DNA of 64,000 nt from Erwinia billingiae Eb661 (GTDB lineage: Bacteria; Pseudomonadota; Gammaproteobacteria; Enterobacterales; Enterobacteriaceae): assembly GCF_000196615.1 (NCBI RefSeq), contig NC_014306.1:992001-1056000 (forward strand), given 5' to 3'. The translations under genes were made by a program, and so were the position numbers. This document shows, in pieces, positions 9,115 to 22,838 of the stretch; the stretch's first letter is position 1, and every line of letters begins with the position of its first letter. The notes below the pieces were generated by a model. That model saw only the letters and a list, made by a program, of their open reading frames with translations. It ran no database searches and was not told where the DNA came from.

Positions 9115-9930
9115 TTACCAGCCTTTAACTGCACCACCATTGAAAATCTTGTTAGCCGCAGCGCTCACTTCGTCAGACTGGTAAGCCTGAACGAATTTCT
9201 TCACGTTTTCTGCGTCTTTATTATCTTCACGCGCCACAATCATGTTCACGTAAGGAGAGTCTTTATCTTCTACGAAGATGCCGTCTTTTTCCGGGGTCAG
9301 GTTGATCTGGCTGGCGTAAGTGGTGTTAATCACCGCCAGCGCGATCTGCTGATCGTCCAGTGAACGTGGCAGCTGTGGAGCTTCCAGTTCAACCAGTTTG
9401 ATGTTCTTAGGATTCTCAACCACATCCAGAGAGGTTGGCAGCAAGCCGGTGCCTTCTTTCAGTTTGATCAGGCCCACTTTCTGCAGCAGCAGCAGTGAAC
9501 GGCCCAGGTTGGTTGGATCGTTAGGGATAGCAACCTGCGCACCGTTCTGCAGCTCATCCAGAGATTTGATCTTCTTGGAGTAGCCCGCGATTGGGTAAAC
9601 GAAGGTATTGCCAACCGGCGTCAGCTTGTAACCACGATCCTTGATCTGCTGATCCAGGTAAGGTTTGTGCTGGAAGGCGTTAACATCAATGTCGCCTTTG
9701 CTCAGCGCTTCGTTCGGCAGCACGTAATCGTTAAAGGTCACCAGCTCAACATCCAGGCCGTATTTATCTTTCGCGACCTGCTTGGCCACTTCGGCAACCT
9801 GCTGTTCTGCGCCAACAATCACGCCGACCTTAATGTGGTTTGGATCTTTCGCTTTCTGATCGCAACCAACCAGCGCCAATGTACCAATCAGCGCGCCCAC
9901 AGCGGCAAATGTTTTAAAGTTAAAAGACAT
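9115..9930 (-). CDS. metQ: D-/L-methionine ABC importer, substrate-binding lipoprotein
   Basis: Periplasm-facing binding protein of the MetNIQ high-affinity methionine importer. The 271-residue precursor has a signal peptide with lipobox LVGC (C23), so it is anchored in the inner membrane. The NlpA-family core is seen in KVGVIVGAEQQVAEVAKQVAKD and in TFNDYVLPNEALSKGDIDVNAFQHKPYLD. It is last in the metN-metI-metQ operon, 28 bp after metI, and is followed by a terminator. The MetJ box upstream of metN suggests repression by SAM-MetJ. Confidence 0.96.
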   Translation of the reverse strand: MSFNFKTFAAVGALIGTLALVGCDQKAKDPNHIKVGVIVGAEQQVAEVAKQVAKDKYGLDVELVTFNDYVLPNEALSKGDIDVNAFQHKPYLDQQIKDRGYKLTPVGNTFVYPIAGYSKKIKSLDELQNGAQVAIPNDPTNLGRSLLLLQKVGLIKLKEGTGLLPTSLDVVENPKNIKLVELEAPQLPRSLDDQQIALAVINTTYASQINLTPEKDGIFVEDKDSPYVNMIVAREDNKDAENVKKFVQAYQSDEVSAAANKIFNGGAVKGW

Positions 9931-9958
9931 ATCCCTTCCTTAATCTAAGAACAGTTGG

Positions 9959-10612
9959 TTATTTATGGGTGACTACACGTGCAATGCGGTCGCCACAGAA
10001 CTGAATCAAATACACAAGAACAACTAACAACACTAATACCGTGTTCATCACCGTAGCGTTATAGCCGATATAACCGTACTGAATACCAATCTGGCCCAGA
10101 CCGCCGGCGCCAACGGCACCGCCCATTGCGGAATAGCCAACCAGAGTAATCAGCGTAATGGTAGCGGCATTAATTAAGCCGGGCAGTGCTTCAGGTAGCA
10201 GAACTTTCTTCACGATCTGGAACGGCGTGGCGCCCATCGCGCGGGAAGCCTCGATCAAGCCGGTAGGCAGTTCCAGCAGCGTGTTCTCAACCATACGGGC
10301 AATAAAGGGTGCCGCGCCAATCGTCAGTGGCACAATCGCCGCCTGCAGGCCAATAGAGGTGCCGACAATCATTCGGGTGAACGGGATCATCCAAACCAGC
10401 AGGATAATGAAGGGTATCGCACGGAAGATATTCACCAGCGCTGACAGTGAGCGATACAGTGAACGGCTTTCAATAATCTGACCTGGGCGAGTGACATATA
10501 AAAGAACGCCAAGCGGCAGGCCAATAACAAAACCGAAGAAGCCAGAGACAAACGTCATGACCAGCGTCTCCCAGACGCCCCGGCAAAGAAGCATAATCAT
10601 CGCTTCAGACAT
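9959..10612 (-). CDS. metI: Methionine ABC importer, permease
   Basis: Inner-membrane permease of the methionine importer, 217 residues with about five hydrophobic membrane segments. The EAA loop that docks onto MetN is visible as [25 protein letters not shown] (about 140-164). The start codon lies 8 bp inside the end of metN, so translation is coupled. A typical MetI length and gene order. Confidence 0.96.
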   Translation of the reverse strand: MSEAMIMLLCRGVWETLVMTFVSGFFGFVIGLPLGVLLYVTRPGQIIESRSLYRSLSALVNIFRAIPFIILLVWMIPFTRMIVGTSIGLQAAIVPLTIGAAPFIARMVENTLLELPTGLIEASRAMGATPFQIVKKVLLPEALPGLINAATITLITLVGYSAMGGAVGAGGLGQIGIQYGYIGYNATVMNTVLVLLVVLVYLIQFCGDRIARVVTHK

Positions 10613-11636
10613 AACCTAATACCTCTACCTTTACATGATGCTCTTTCAGGAACGTAATAGCCGCCTGAGTATCGGCTTCGGTGCCATGCATTTCGGTCAG
10701 CATGATGCCAAACTTCACACCACCGGCGTAATCCATCTGGGCACTGATAATATTGTTATTCACGTTGAAGCGGCGGGCCGACTCGGAAAGCAGTGGCGCA
10801 TCGACAGACTGACCGGTGAATTCCAGGCGTAATAAAGGCACGCTCTCAGGAGTGTTGTCTGCGGACAGACGGGCGCTGTAGTCTTCCGGGATATCCAGAT
10901 GCAGCGTCGACTGGATAAATTGCTGTGCCAGCGGCGTCTTCGGATGAGAGAACACTTCACTTACCGTGTCCTGCTCAATCAGTTCACCGTTACTGATCAC
11001 CGCAACCTGATCGCAGATGCGCTTCACGACATCCATCTCATGGGTGATCAGCAAAATGGTGATCCCCAGACGGCGGTTAATGTCCTTCAACAATTCGAGG
11101 ATTGAACGCGTGGTTGCCGGGTCCAGTGCGCTGGTGGCTTCATCACACAACAGAACCTTCGGATTGGTGGCCAGCGCACGGGCAATCGCCACGCGCTGCT
11201 TCTGCCCGCCAGACAGGTTAGCCGGCCAGGAATCGTGTTTGTCCGCCAGGCCAACCAGCTCCAGCAGCTCTTTTACGCGGGCGTTGATTTCGCTGCGGGA
11301 AAGCTTGCCTAACTCCAGCGGCAGGGCAACGTTCCCTGCAACGGTACGGGAGTTCATCAGGTTGAAGTGCTGGAAGATCATGCCAATCTGGCGACGGGCC
11401 TGGGTCAGCTGAGTTTCAGAAAGGCCGGTAAGGTCCTGACCGTCGACCAGCACAGTGCCGGACGTTGGGCGTTCAAGCAGATTCACGCAGCGGATCAGGG
11501 TACTTTTCCCTGCGCCCGATGCGCCAATAACGCCATAAATTTGTCCGGCCGGCACGTGCAGGCTGACATCAGACAGCGCTGTAATGGTACGTGTGCCCTG
11601 CTGGAACACTTTGGTGATAGAGTTAAGTTTTATCAT
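10605..11636 (-). CDS. metN: Methionine ABC importer, ATPase
   Basis: ATPase subunit driving methionine uptake. It has Walker [10 protein letters not shown], the ABC signature LSGGQKQR, Walker [13 protein letters not shown], and the switch histidine in LLITHEMDV. After the ATPase domain (about 1-240) there is a C-terminal NIL/ACT-like domain (about 265-343) that in the family binds methionine and inhibits transport (trans-inhibition). First gene of metNIQ; a MetJ-like operator lies 67-90 bp upstream. Confidence 0.96.
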   Translation of the reverse strand: MIKLNSITKVFQQGTRTITALSDVSLHVPAGQIYGVIGASGAGKSTLIRCVNLLERPTSGTVLVDGQDLTGLSETQLTQARRQIGMIFQHFNLMNSRTVAGNVALPLELGKLSRSEINARVKELLELVGLADKHDSWPANLSGGQKQRVAIARALATNPKVLLCDEATSALDPATTRSILELLKDINRRLGITILLITHEMDVVKRICDQVAVISNGELIEQDTVSEVFSHPKTPLAQQFIQSTLHLDIPEDYSARLSADNTPESVPLLRLEFTGQSVDAPLLSESARRFNVNNNIISAQMDYAGGVKFGIMLTEMHGTEADTQAAITFLKEHHVKVEVLGYV

Positions 11637-11702
11637 TTTATTATCGTAGTGCAGTTATCCGTGGCGTGTATTGAGTGCATCGCCCTTGGGCGAAATGCGA
11701 GT

Positions 11703-11726
11703 GGATGTTAAGGCATCCAGACGTCT
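11703..11726 (-). promoter_or_regulatory. MetJ operator (met boxes) upstream of metNIQ
   Basis: A perfect MetJ box, AGACGTCT at 11719-11726, lies next to weaker 8-bp repeats (GGATGTTA and AGGCATCC). MetJ with SAM binds tandem 8-bp boxes, and the metN promoter is a known target in E. coli. The same perfect octamer occurs in both mtn control regions of this window. Confidence 0.75.
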
Positions 11727-11815
11727 AAATCAATCAAAGTCATTCAATCTGCCATTCTCACCGTTAGCGCAATCATGCGATACTCTACGGCAACTTTAGT
11801 AGCAGGAGTTTCTAC

Positions 11816-12376
11816 GTGACAGACAAAGTCCCCGCCATATTTCTCGATCGTGATGGCACGATGAATGAGGATCATGGCTACGTCCATGAGATCGACAACT
11901 TTCAGTTTATAGACGGTGCCATTGAGGCGATGCAGGAACTGAAGAAGATGGGTTACGCACTGGTAATGGTGACGAACCAGTCCGGTATTGCGCGCGGCAT
12001 CTTTTCCGAAGACACCTTTATGCAGCTCACTGAATGGATGGACTGGTCGCTCGCCGATCGTGACGTTGACCTGGATGGCATCTATTTCTGCCCGCATCAT
12101 CCGGAAGGTGTAATAGAAGAGTATCGCCAGCAGTGTGATTGCCGTAAGCCAGAACCCGGCATGCTGTTATCCGCGCAGAAAGAACTGAACATCGATATGG
12201 CCGCTTCTTATATGGTTGGCGACAAAATTGATGACATGCTGGCAGGTAAAGCCGCCGGTGTAGGAATAAAGGTATTAGTTCGTAGCGGCAAGCCGATTAC
12301 CGAAGAGGGTGAAAAAGCAGCTGACTGGGTGATTAATAGCCTTGCAGACCTGCCTGCACGCATCAAACAGGGCTAA
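11816..12376 (+). CDS. gmhB: D-glycero-beta-D-manno-heptose-1,7-bisphosphate 7-phosphatase
   Basis: Removes the 7-phosphate in ADP-heptose synthesis for the LPS inner core. HAD-superfamily motifs are clear: nucleophile motif FLDRDGT at residues 9-15, [10 protein letters not shown], and the acidic motif VGDKIDDM. The zinc-binding loop with cysteines in CPHHPEG and CDCRKP is present. The start is GTG at 11816, with GGAG upstream, giving a 186-residue protein. It sits immediately before the rRNA operon as in E. coli rrnH; gmhA of the same pathway is at 55.4 kb. Confidence 0.95.
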   Translation: MTDKVPAIFLDRDGTMNEDHGYVHEIDNFQFIDGAIEAMQELKKMGYALVMVTNQSGIARGIFSEDTFMQLTEWMDWSLADRDVDLDGIYFCPHHPEGVIEEYRQQCDCRKPEPGMLLSAQKELNIDMAASYMVGDKIDDMLAGKAAGVGIKVLVRSGKPITEEGEKAADWVINSLADLPARIKQG

Positions 12377-12431
12377 AAAGCAGCGTTCTGAGTGAAGTTT
12401 CATCGAACGGTAAAAAAGTTCAGATTTACGC

Positions 12432-12459
12432 TTGCCTTCCCGCGGCGTATCCCTATAAT
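12432..12459 (+). promoter_or_regulatory. rRNA operon promoter P1
   Basis: The -35 TTGCCT (12432-12437) and perfect -10 TATAAT (12454-12459) are 16 bp apart, followed by the GC-rich discriminator GCGCC typical of stringently controlled rRNA P1 promoters. The -10 context CCCTATAATGCGCC matches E. coli rrn P1. Confidence 0.88.
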
Positions 12460-12533
12460 GCGCCTCCATCGAACGGCAACGAGCAAACGCTCAGTGTGCT
12501 GAAAGATGAAGAGAAAAATCCTGATTTAAGGGG

Positions 12534-12561
12534 TTGACTCTGAAAGAGGAAAGCGTAATAT
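12534..12561 (+). promoter_or_regulatory. rRNA operon promoter P2
   Basis: The -35 TTGACT (12534-12539) and -10 TAATAT (12556-12561) are 16 bp apart and lie about 100 bp after P1, the usual P1-P2 distance in enterobacteria. Confidence 0.85.
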
Positions 12562-12600
12562 ACGCCACCTCGCAGTAAGGCGCTAAGGCACTTACCGCAA

Positions 12601-12612
12601 CGCTCTTTAACA
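12601..12612 (+). promoter_or_regulatory. boxA antitermination site, 16S leader
   Basis: CGCTCTTTAACA matches the rrn boxA consensus (TGCTCTTTAACA) bound by NusB/S10, which protects the transcript from Rho. A second copy lies in the 16S-23S spacer at 14748. Confidence 0.85.
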
Positions 12613-12767
12613 ATTTATCAGACAATCTGTGTGGGCACTCGCAGGATTGATATCAGCGCCGCAAGGCGCAAAAAAATATCAAGCCTTAAGAGTGAACACA
12701 TAATGAAATTCATTATGACGTTTTACACTTGAGCATCGCTGAACTTGTTTCAGCAAATCGAACTTTT

Positions 12768-14307
<1,540 letters not shown>

Positions 14308-14382
14308 CCTGAAGATACCTTCCCGCGTAGTGTCCACAACAGATTGTCTGATAGAAAAGTAACGAGCAGAAAAAACCTCTAC

Positions 14383-14459
<77 letters not shown>

Positions 14460-14543
14460 AATTTTCACTCATGCTGCGTTATGTTTCCGGCTTGCATAGT
14501 GAACTATGCGGCGAGAAAACATGCCTTGCCTGAGCAAAAATTA
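14460..14543. repeat. Palindromic insert-like element between tRNA-Ile and tRNA-Ala
   Basis: An imperfect inverted repeat of about 40 bp per arm is centred at 14501-14502. The inner arms GCATAGT/ACTATGC are perfect, and outer matches include ATGTTT/AAACAT and the A/T-rich ends. It begins directly after the tRNA-Ile CCA and would fold as one long hairpin in the precursor RNA. It could be a short MITE-like insertion or a processing hairpin; no such long palindrome is known to me in the E. coli spacer. Confidence 0.6.
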
Positions 14544-14614
14544 ACATTTGTCGCCTGACGGTGGCTGATGAACTCACGTTGAGTGGTAGTAGATGGTCTC
14601 TGCAGTAACTGTAT

Positions 14615-14690
14615 GGGGCTATAGCTCAGCTGGGAGAGCGCCTGCCTTGCACGCAGGAGGTCAGCGGTTCGATCCCGCTTAGCTCCACCA
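14615..14690 (+). tRNA. tRNA-Ala (TGC)
   Basis: 76-nt tRNA with the TGC anticodon in CCTTGCACG, D-arm GCTCAGCTGGGAGAGC, T-arm AGCGGTTCGATCCCGCT, and encoded CCA. It is the second tRNA of the 16S-23S spacer. Confidence 0.98.
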
Positions 14691-14747
14691 TGCAGTTTTC
14701 TGACAATACTTCAGAGCGTACCGGCAACGGTGTGCTGCGAAGTATTA

Positions 14748-14759
14748 TGCTCTTTAACA
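14748..14759 (+). promoter_or_regulatory. boxA antitermination site, 16S-23S spacer
   Basis: A perfect TGCTCTTTAACA lies about 130 bp before 23S. This is the second boxA of rRNA operons and keeps antitermination active into 23S. Confidence 0.85.
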
Positions 14760-14892
14760 ATCCGGAACAAGCTGAAAATTGAAACGACATGTCGTTTTCA
14801 TTCTCCGTAATAAGAATGAAATCAACGATATGTTCGAGTCTCTCAAATGCTTACAACAGCAATGTGTCTTTCGGGACGCTTGTGGGTTGTGA

Positions 14893-17799
<2,907 letters not shown>

Positions 17800-17902
17800 A
17801 CAACACCAGAAGCGTTCTGGTGGGTGTCTGAGAGACACAAACGATATTTTCAGCTTGAACCGGATTAAAGAATTATCTGTTCTGCGGACCCCGGTCCGTG
17901 GG

Positions 17903-18003
17903 ATTTTGCTTTGTGGCAAGGCGGCAAGCGCCGTGAAGGAAGGAGCATACTGAGGTATGTGACTGAGTTTACAAGCGCGGCCAACGCGGCCACGGAGCGA
18001 AAT
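17903..18003. repeat. ERIC-like palindrome in the 23S-5S spacer
   Basis: A 101-bp palindromic element. Its terminal 15-bp arms (17903-17917 and 17989-18003) match at 12 positions, and its centre is the perfect CATAC/GTATG hairpin at 17946-17959. Internal blocks AGGAGC, TATGTGACTG and GCGGCCAAC recall the ERIC (IRU) consensus in the right order, though with several mismatches. The element helps make the 23S-5S spacer 226 bp long, about twice that of E. coli. Confidence 0.6.
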
Positions 18004-18025
18004 ACACAGGACAGAGCACAGAATT

Positions 18026-18145
18026 TGCCTGGCGGCTTTAGCGCGGTGGTCCCACCTGACCCCATGCCGAACTCAGAAGTGAAACGCCGTAGCGCCGATG
18101 GTAGTGTGGGGTCTCCCCATGCGAGAGTAGGGAACTGCCAGGCAT
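18026..18145 (+). rRNA. rrf: 5S ribosomal RNA
   Basis: 120-nt 5S gene from TGCCTGGCGG to CTGCCAGGCAT, whose ends pair as helix I. The conserved loop-B/C region CCATGCCGAACTCAGAAGTGAAA is present. It is followed by tRNA-Asp, the rrnH arrangement. Confidence 0.98.
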
Positions 18146-18243
18146 CAATTCAGACCATTTATGGTCATGACCTTTCCAGTGACACGGAAAGGGTGAAACA
18201 CCTGATATCAGAAGCAACATTCTGAAGTCAGTACAGAATCGGT

Positions 18244-18320
18244 GGAGCGGTAGTTCAGTTGGTTAGAATACCTGCCTGTCACGCAGGGGGTCGCGGGTTC
18301 GAGCCCCGTCCGTTCCGCCA
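18244..18320 (+). tRNA. tRNA-Asp (GTC), distal to 5S
   Basis: 77-nt tRNA with the GTC anticodon in CCTGTCACG and encoded CCA. It is identical base for base to the copy at 28856-28932. As the last gene of the rRNA operon it is transcribed from the rrn promoters. Confidence 0.98.
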
Positions 18321-18330
18321 CTTAAACATG

Positions 18331-18362
18331 AAGCCCTGAGTCTTAAGACTCAGGGCTTTTTT
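18331..18362 (+). terminator. rRNA operon terminator
   Basis: A perfect 14-bp stem, centred between 18344 and 18345 (arm AAGCCCTGAGTCTT), is followed directly by TTTTTT. A strong rho-independent terminator closing the rRNA operon 10 bases after tRNA-Asp. Confidence 0.92.
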
Positions 18363-18488
18363 GTGTCTGTCGTTTGGCTATTGTTGCTCACAAAGCAAAA
18401 GTGTTGTGATTGTTAGCGGCTTTTTCGTCAATAATTCCTCTGTCATACTCCTCGCAACTTAACCAATAACAGTAACAACAGAGGATTT

Positions 18489-19292
18489 ATGACACTTCCA
18501 GCATTCGGTTTGGGCACCTTCCGCCTGCAAGATGACGTGGTAATCGCATCAGTGAAAAACGCACTGGATCTCGGCTATCGCGTCATTGATACCGCCCAGA
18601 TTTATGGCAATGAAGCTGCAGTAGGGCAGGCGATCGCAGAAAGCGGTGTGGCGCGCGACCAGCTGTTTATCACTACCAAGATTTGGGTAGAAAACCTCAG
18701 TGCCGACGCCTTGATCTCCAGCCTGAAAGAGAGCCTGAGTAAGTTACGCACGGATTACGTCGATCTGACCTTGATTCACTGGCCATCGCCAGGTGCCGCG
18801 GTAACGGTCGCGGAAACCATGAAGGCACTGGTTGCGGCGAAAGATGCCGGGCTGACCCGCCAGATTGGTATCTCCAATTTCACCACAGAGCTGATGCAGC
18901 AGGCGATTGATGCGGTCGGGGTTGAGCAGATTGCTACCAACCAAATCGAACTCCATCCTTTCCTGCAGAACCGCAAGGTGGTGGATTTTGCCCGTGAGAA
19001 GGGGATCCACATCACCTCCTATATGACGCTGGCGTATGGTAAAGCCTTGCAGGAACCGGTGATTATTGAGATTGCCGCTAAGCATCAGGCGACAGCCGCT
19101 CAGGTAGTGCTGGCATGGGCTATGCAGGAAGGGTATGCGGTGATCCCTTCCTCCACTCAACGTGCGAATCTGCAAAGCAACATGGCAGCAAGGGATCTGA
19201 AGCTGGATACTGAGGATCGGGCGAAGATCGCCAAACTGGATCGTGCTGAACGTCTGGTCAGCCCTGAAGGTCTGGCACCTGACTGGGATTAA
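18489..19292 (+). CDS. dkgB: 2,5-diketo-D-gluconate reductase B (aldo-keto reductase)
   Basis: NADPH-dependent aldo-keto reductase of 267 residues; reduces 2,5-diketo-D-gluconate and also methylglyoxal-type aldehydes in E. coli. The AKR tetrad is visible: D in [11 protein letters not shown] together with its Y, K in ITTKIW, and H in LIHWPSP. The cofactor segment [11 protein letters not shown] is near the C-terminus. It follows the rRNA operon exactly as in E. coli and is convergent with yafC. Confidence 0.92.
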   Translation: MTLPAFGLGTFRLQDDVVIASVKNALDLGYRVIDTAQIYGNEAAVGQAIAESGVARDQLFITTKIWVENLSADALISSLKESLSKLRTDYVDLTLIHWPSPGAAVTVAETMKALVAAKDAGLTRQIGISNFTTELMQQAIDAVGVEQIATNQIELHPFLQNRKVVDFAREKGIHITSYMTLAYGKALQEPVIIEIAAKHQATAAQVVLAWAMQEGYAVIPSSTQRANLQSNMAARDLKLDTEDRAKIAKLDRAERLVSPEGLAPDWD

Positions 19293-19307
19293 TCTTTCAC
19301 TCTGGCT

Positions 19308-20222
19308 TTAAGGCGCTTCCCGTGTCCCTGGAAGCGCTGCTTTCACCCACTCATCGAGAAAATCGATAAACGAGCGGATGCGTGTACTCACCGCTCGATC
19401 GCTGTAGTACACCGCGTTAAACGGCATTTCGATGGGCAGGATCTTATCAGCCAGTAATTCCACCAGGGTTCCCTCTCTGATCTCACGGTCAATCATATAG
19501 TCTGACAGGCAGGCAATACCGTTACCAATTAAGCAGAGCTGCTTGATGGTTTCGCCGCTATTAGAGGTGGGATCCGCCGTGATGTCGTAAAGCTGCCCGT
19601 CGGCTTTTGCTATCGGCCAGCGGTTCAGACTCAGAGGTTCGACAAATCCCATGCAGACATGCCCGGCGAGATCCTGACAAGAGTGCGGGATACCGTGCTG
19701 CTGCAGGTAGTCAGGACTGGCAACAATTTTACGGTAGCTGGTAAAAAGAGGGCGAGCCCGCAGACTTGAGTCAGTCAGGTTACCTGCCCGGATGGCGATA
19801 TCCACCTTCCGCTCAATCAAATTAATAAAGGTCTCAGAGGATACCAGCGAAAGCGTGACTTCCGGATAGCGCTCCCGGTAAGGCTTGATCATCGGCATCA
19901 GCAGATGCAGCACAACCGGCGTGGCCGCATCGATCCGCAGTAATCCTTGCGGCATCTGTCGGCTTTCCATCAGCTCGTTTTCAGCCGCAGCCATCTCCTG
20001 AAGCACCGACTGGACCCGGCGAAAATAGACGTCGCCTTCCTGAGTGAGATTGACCTGTCTTGTGGTTCGGGTCAGTAACTCTACACCCAACTTGGTTTCC
20101 AGCTTTTTGACCGCCCGACTGACGGCAGAGTTAGCCATGTCCAGCTGCTCTGCTGCCCGGCTAAAACTGCCGCTCTCGACCACGGCGACAAAAATTGCCA
20201 GTTCTTCTGAATTGGCCTTCAT
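19308..20222 (-). CDS. yafC: LysR-family transcriptional regulator YafC
   Basis: 304-residue LysR regulator with an N-terminal winged helix-turn-helix (about 1-60, [20 protein letters not shown]) and a periplasmic-binding-like effector domain containing [10 protein letters not shown]. It closely follows the E. coli YafC sequence, whose targets are not well defined. Convergent with dkgB and divergent from yafD. Confidence 0.9.
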   Translation of the reverse strand: MKANSEELAIFVAVVESGSFSRAAEQLDMANSAVSRAVKKLETKLGVELLTRTTRQVNLTQEGDVYFRRVQSVLQEMAAAENELMESRQMPQGLLRIDAATPVVLHLLMPMIKPYRERYPEVTLSLVSSETFINLIERKVDIAIRAGNLTDSSLRARPLFTSYRKIVASPDYLQQHGIPHSCQDLAGHVCMGFVEPLSLNRWPIAKADGQLYDITADPTSNSGETIKQLCLIGNGIACLSDYMIDREIREGTLVELLADKILPIEMPFNAVYYSDRAVSTRIRSFIDFLDEWVKAALPGTREAP

Positions 20223-20464
20223 TATTGCTCCTTGAGCAAAACTCTGCTGAGACTTTGAATTATTTTGTTATTTAATCATGTGCCGATCCCGAGCGCTATG
20301 GAAACTGTTACCGCAAGCAAGCCGGATAACGCTCGGCCCTTGTTATCATTTGTTTACCGACTAACAGCAGTTATTAGTCTGATCCGATTGAAACTCACTA
20401 CCAAAGCCCCTATAACTGAATGACACAATGATTCATTCAGCAGTAACTAAGGCCAGGCGGTAGA

Positions 20465-21268
20465 GTGCGAAGAAAGACGTATGCCATGAGATATGTAGCG
20501 GGACAGCCAGCGGAACGCATTTTTCCGCCCGGTGCCATGCTGCACGTTGGCAAAGCCTTGCCGCCGGGAACGCCGCTGACGACAGAGTCCACGCTGCGGG
20601 TGCTGGTGTGGAACATCTTCAAACAGCAGCGTGCTGACTGGCTCTCAGTCCTGCAGAATTTTGGTAAGGATGCGCACCTGGTGCTGTTACAGGAAGCGCA
20701 AACCACGCCGGAGCTGGTGCGCTTTGCTACCTCCAACTATCTGGCTGCCGATCAGGTTCCGGCCTTTGCTTTGCCTCAACATCCATCTGGGGTGATGACG
20801 CTGGCTTCTGCGCATCCCGTCTATTGCTGCCCGTTACGCGAACGCGAGCCTTTATTAAGGCTGTCTAAATCGGCGCTGGTGACGGCTTACGCCCTGCCAA
20901 ACGATCAGATGCTGATGGTGGTGAACATCCATGCCGTTAACTTCAGTCTGGGTATTGATGTCTACAGCAAACAGCTGGGGCCGATTGGCGAGCAGATAAT
21001 TCATCATCGCGGCCCGGTGATTATGGCGGGTGACTTTAACGCCTGGAGCCGTCAGCGCATCAATGCGTTATATACCTTCGCCCGCGATATGGGGCTGGAA
21101 GAAGTGAGTTTTACCGACGATCACCGGCGCAAAGCCTTTGGTCGTCCTTTAGATTTCGTGTTTTACCGCGGTCTGGGCGTGGCTGAAGCCTCCGTGCTGG
21201 TCACCCGCGCCTCCGATCACAATCCCCTACTCGTTGAATTCCATCCCGGCAAGCCTGCGCTTCTCTAG
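20465..21268 (+). CDS. yafD: Endonuclease/exonuclease/phosphatase-family protein YafD
   Basis: A 267-residue protein of the EEP superfamily. It has the metal and catalytic motifs [38 protein letters not shown] and [11 protein letters not shown], in the order of DNase I/AP endonuclease-like proteins. The start is GTG at 20465, giving [23 protein letters not shown], matching the E. coli N-terminus. Its physiological substrate is not known. It is followed by yafE with an 83-bp gap containing a short hairpin. Confidence 0.88.
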   Translation: MRRKTYAMRYVAGQPAERIFPPGAMLHVGKALPPGTPLTTESTLRVLVWNIFKQQRADWLSVLQNFGKDAHLVLLQEAQTTPELVRFATSNYLAADQVPAFALPQHPSGVMTLASAHPVYCCPLREREPLLRLSKSALVTAYALPNDQMLMVVNIHAVNFSLGIDVYSKQLGPIGEQIIHHRGPVIMAGDFNAWSRQRINALYTFARDMGLEEVSFTDDHRRKAFGRPLDFVFYRGLGVAEASVLVTRASDHNPLLVEFHPGKPALL

Positions 21269-21351
21269 GGAATGTTCGGCCTGCCGTCACGGGCAGGTCG
21301 ACCTCACGTTCTGCCCATAACTCCAAAAAAATCAGTAAGGAACACAGAGAT

Positions 21352-22116
21352 ATGGCTACACATCATCATGATAACGTCGACAAACAGTTTGGTGACCAGG
21401 CAAGCGCCTACCTGAGCAGTGCCGTGCACGCCAGCGGCCGCGACTTAGTGCGTCTGGGTGAACGTCTGTTTGCGGAAAAGGATGCGCATTTACTCGATTT
21501 AGGGTGTGGTGGTGGGCACGCCAGCTATATTGCGGCTCAGCATGTTAAGAGCGTGGTGGCATACGATCTCTCGGCGAAAATGCTGGCTGTGGTGGCTGAA
21601 GCGGCAAAAGAGCGTGGCTATGAGCATCTGTCGACAGTGCAGGGCTATGCGGAATACCTGCCATTTGCCGACGAATCCTTTGATATCGTCATCAGCCGTT
21701 ATTCAGCCCACCACTGGCACGATGTCGGACGGGCGCTGCGCGAAGTGAAGCGCATCCTGAAGCCAGGCGGTAAAGTGATCTTTATGGATGTGAACGCGCC
21801 GGGCAATGCCGTGCTGGATATCTGGTTACAGACCGTTGAGGCGCTGCGCGACACCTCCCACGTCCGCGATTACAATCCTGGTGAGTGGCTGACGATGTTC
21901 ACGGAAGCCGGACTGGCAATCACGGCCGTCAGTCATGACCGCCTGGATTTGGAGTTCAGCAGCTGGATTGAACGCATGCGCACGCCGAAGGTGATGGCGG
22001 ATGCCATCCGGGCTTATCAGCAGTCTGCTTCTGAAGAAGTGCAGCGCTACTATGCTCAACAGCCGGATGGCAGCTTCAGTACCGACGTGATCTTTATCGA
22101 AGCGTTTAAGCCCTGA
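21352..22116 (+). CDS. yafE: SAM-dependent methyltransferase YafE
   Basis: A 254-residue class I methyltransferase of the UbiE/COQ5-like group. The SAM-binding motif I is LLDLGCGGGHASY (about 47-59), with the acidic motif in VVAYDLSAKML and the post-I motif in FDIVISRYSAHHW. A strong RBS region precedes the ATG, and residues 3-5 are three histidines, a natural start. The substrate is unknown. In E. coli the next gene is mltD; here a two-gene block intervenes. Confidence 0.87.
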   Translation: MATHHHDNVDKQFGDQASAYLSSAVHASGRDLVRLGERLFAEKDAHLLDLGCGGGHASYIAAQHVKSVVAYDLSAKMLAVVAEAAKERGYEHLSTVQGYAEYLPFADESFDIVISRYSAHHWHDVGRALREVKRILKPGGKVIFMDVNAPGNAVLDIWLQTVEALRDTSHVRDYNPGEWLTMFTEAGLAITAVSHDRLDLEFSSWIERMRTPKVMADAIRAYQQSASEEVQRYYAQQPDGSFSTDVIFIEAFKP

Positions 22117-22125
22117 ATCAAAACG

Positions 22126-22139
22126 GCCCCGCAAGGGGC
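22126..22139. terminator. Bidirectional hairpin between yafE and the cyclase gene
   Basis: GCCCC (22126-22130) pairs with GGGGC (22135-22139) around a GCAA tetraloop, in the 25-bp gap between convergent genes. AAAA lies at 22120-22123, so on the minus strand the hairpin is followed closely by T residues. Confidence 0.6.
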
Positions 22140-22141
22140 TG

Positions 22142-22837
22142 TTACTCAACCAGTGCCACGGCCCGAATCGGCGAGGCGGAAGCGCCCTTAATTCGTAGCG
22201 GCAACGCCATAAAGATAAAGGCTGTCGGCAGGCTTCGCAGATTGGCCAGATTCTCAATAATCAGGCAATCGGCACCCAACACGGCAAGGTGCGCGGGATG
22301 CGCTTCATTACTGTAGCGATCGAGCGACATCGCATCCGTTCCGAACACCGTCACGCCTTTATCTATCAGATACTGCGCGCCTTCTCCTGATAGTCCCGGC
22401 CAGTTCTGCAAAAACGCCGCCTGATGCGGTCGGCAACGCCATTTCTCATCATAACCGGTGCGAAAAATCACAATATCCTGAGCCAGAATCTCGCCATGCT
22501 CTGCCTCCCATGCGGCGATCATCTCGCGGGTGATATCGGCGTTTTCCGCCAGATGGGACATATCCAGGCAGCGTCCGCGTCCCGTCAGTTGCTGCACGTC
22601 CACCTGTTCAATCGTCTTGCCACCCTCAATAAAATGCACCGGCGCATCAACGTGCGTACCGCAGTGATCTCCCAGGCTTAACTGGCAGTTATAGTTGCCG
22701 TCTCCGGCAGGATAATCCTCCGCGCGGCTACAGAAAAATTTGCCGTGGGTCGGCCAGACGGGCATAAATTCCTCATACTGATGGTTCAGCTCGATGAGGC
22801 GGTGTTGACGCAATAAGCTAAGCAGATCGTGAGTCAT
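22142..22837 (-). CDS. Cyclase-family metal-dependent hydrolase (kynurenine formamidase-like)
   Basis: 231 residues with the PF04199 signature GDHCGTHVDAPVHFIEGG (about 53-70), in which the histidines and aspartate bind metal. The mid-chain KGVTVFGTDAMSLDR fits the second half of the active site. Family members hydrolyse amide or lactam bonds in N-formylkynurenine, isatin or related compounds; the substrate here cannot be read from the sequence. It starts 1 bp after the MFS gene ends, so the two form one operon and the transporter probably imports the substrate or exports the product. This pair is not in E. coli at this site. Confidence 0.82.
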   Translation of the reverse strand: MTHDLLSLLRQHRLIELNHQYEEFMPVWPTHGKFFCSRAEDYPAGDGNYNCQLSLGDHCGTHVDAPVHFIEGGKTIEQVDVQQLTGRGRCLDMSHLAENADITREMIAAWEAEHGEILAQDIVIFRTGYDEKWRCRPHQAAFLQNWPGLSGEGAQYLIDKGVTVFGTDAMSLDRYSNEAHPAHLAVLGADCLIIENLANLRSLPTAFIFMALPLRIKGASASPIRAVALVE

Positions 22838-22838
22838 A

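Larger units (their letters stand above)
12377..12767 (+). other. rRNA operon promoter and leader region
   Basis: This 391-bp stretch has no protein gene. It carries two tandem rRNA promoters (P1 and P2), a boxA antitermination signal, and the 16S leader, which forms the RNase III processing stem with sequence after the 16S gene. No Fis sites were assigned because the consensus is too loose to call by eye. Confidence 0.85.
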
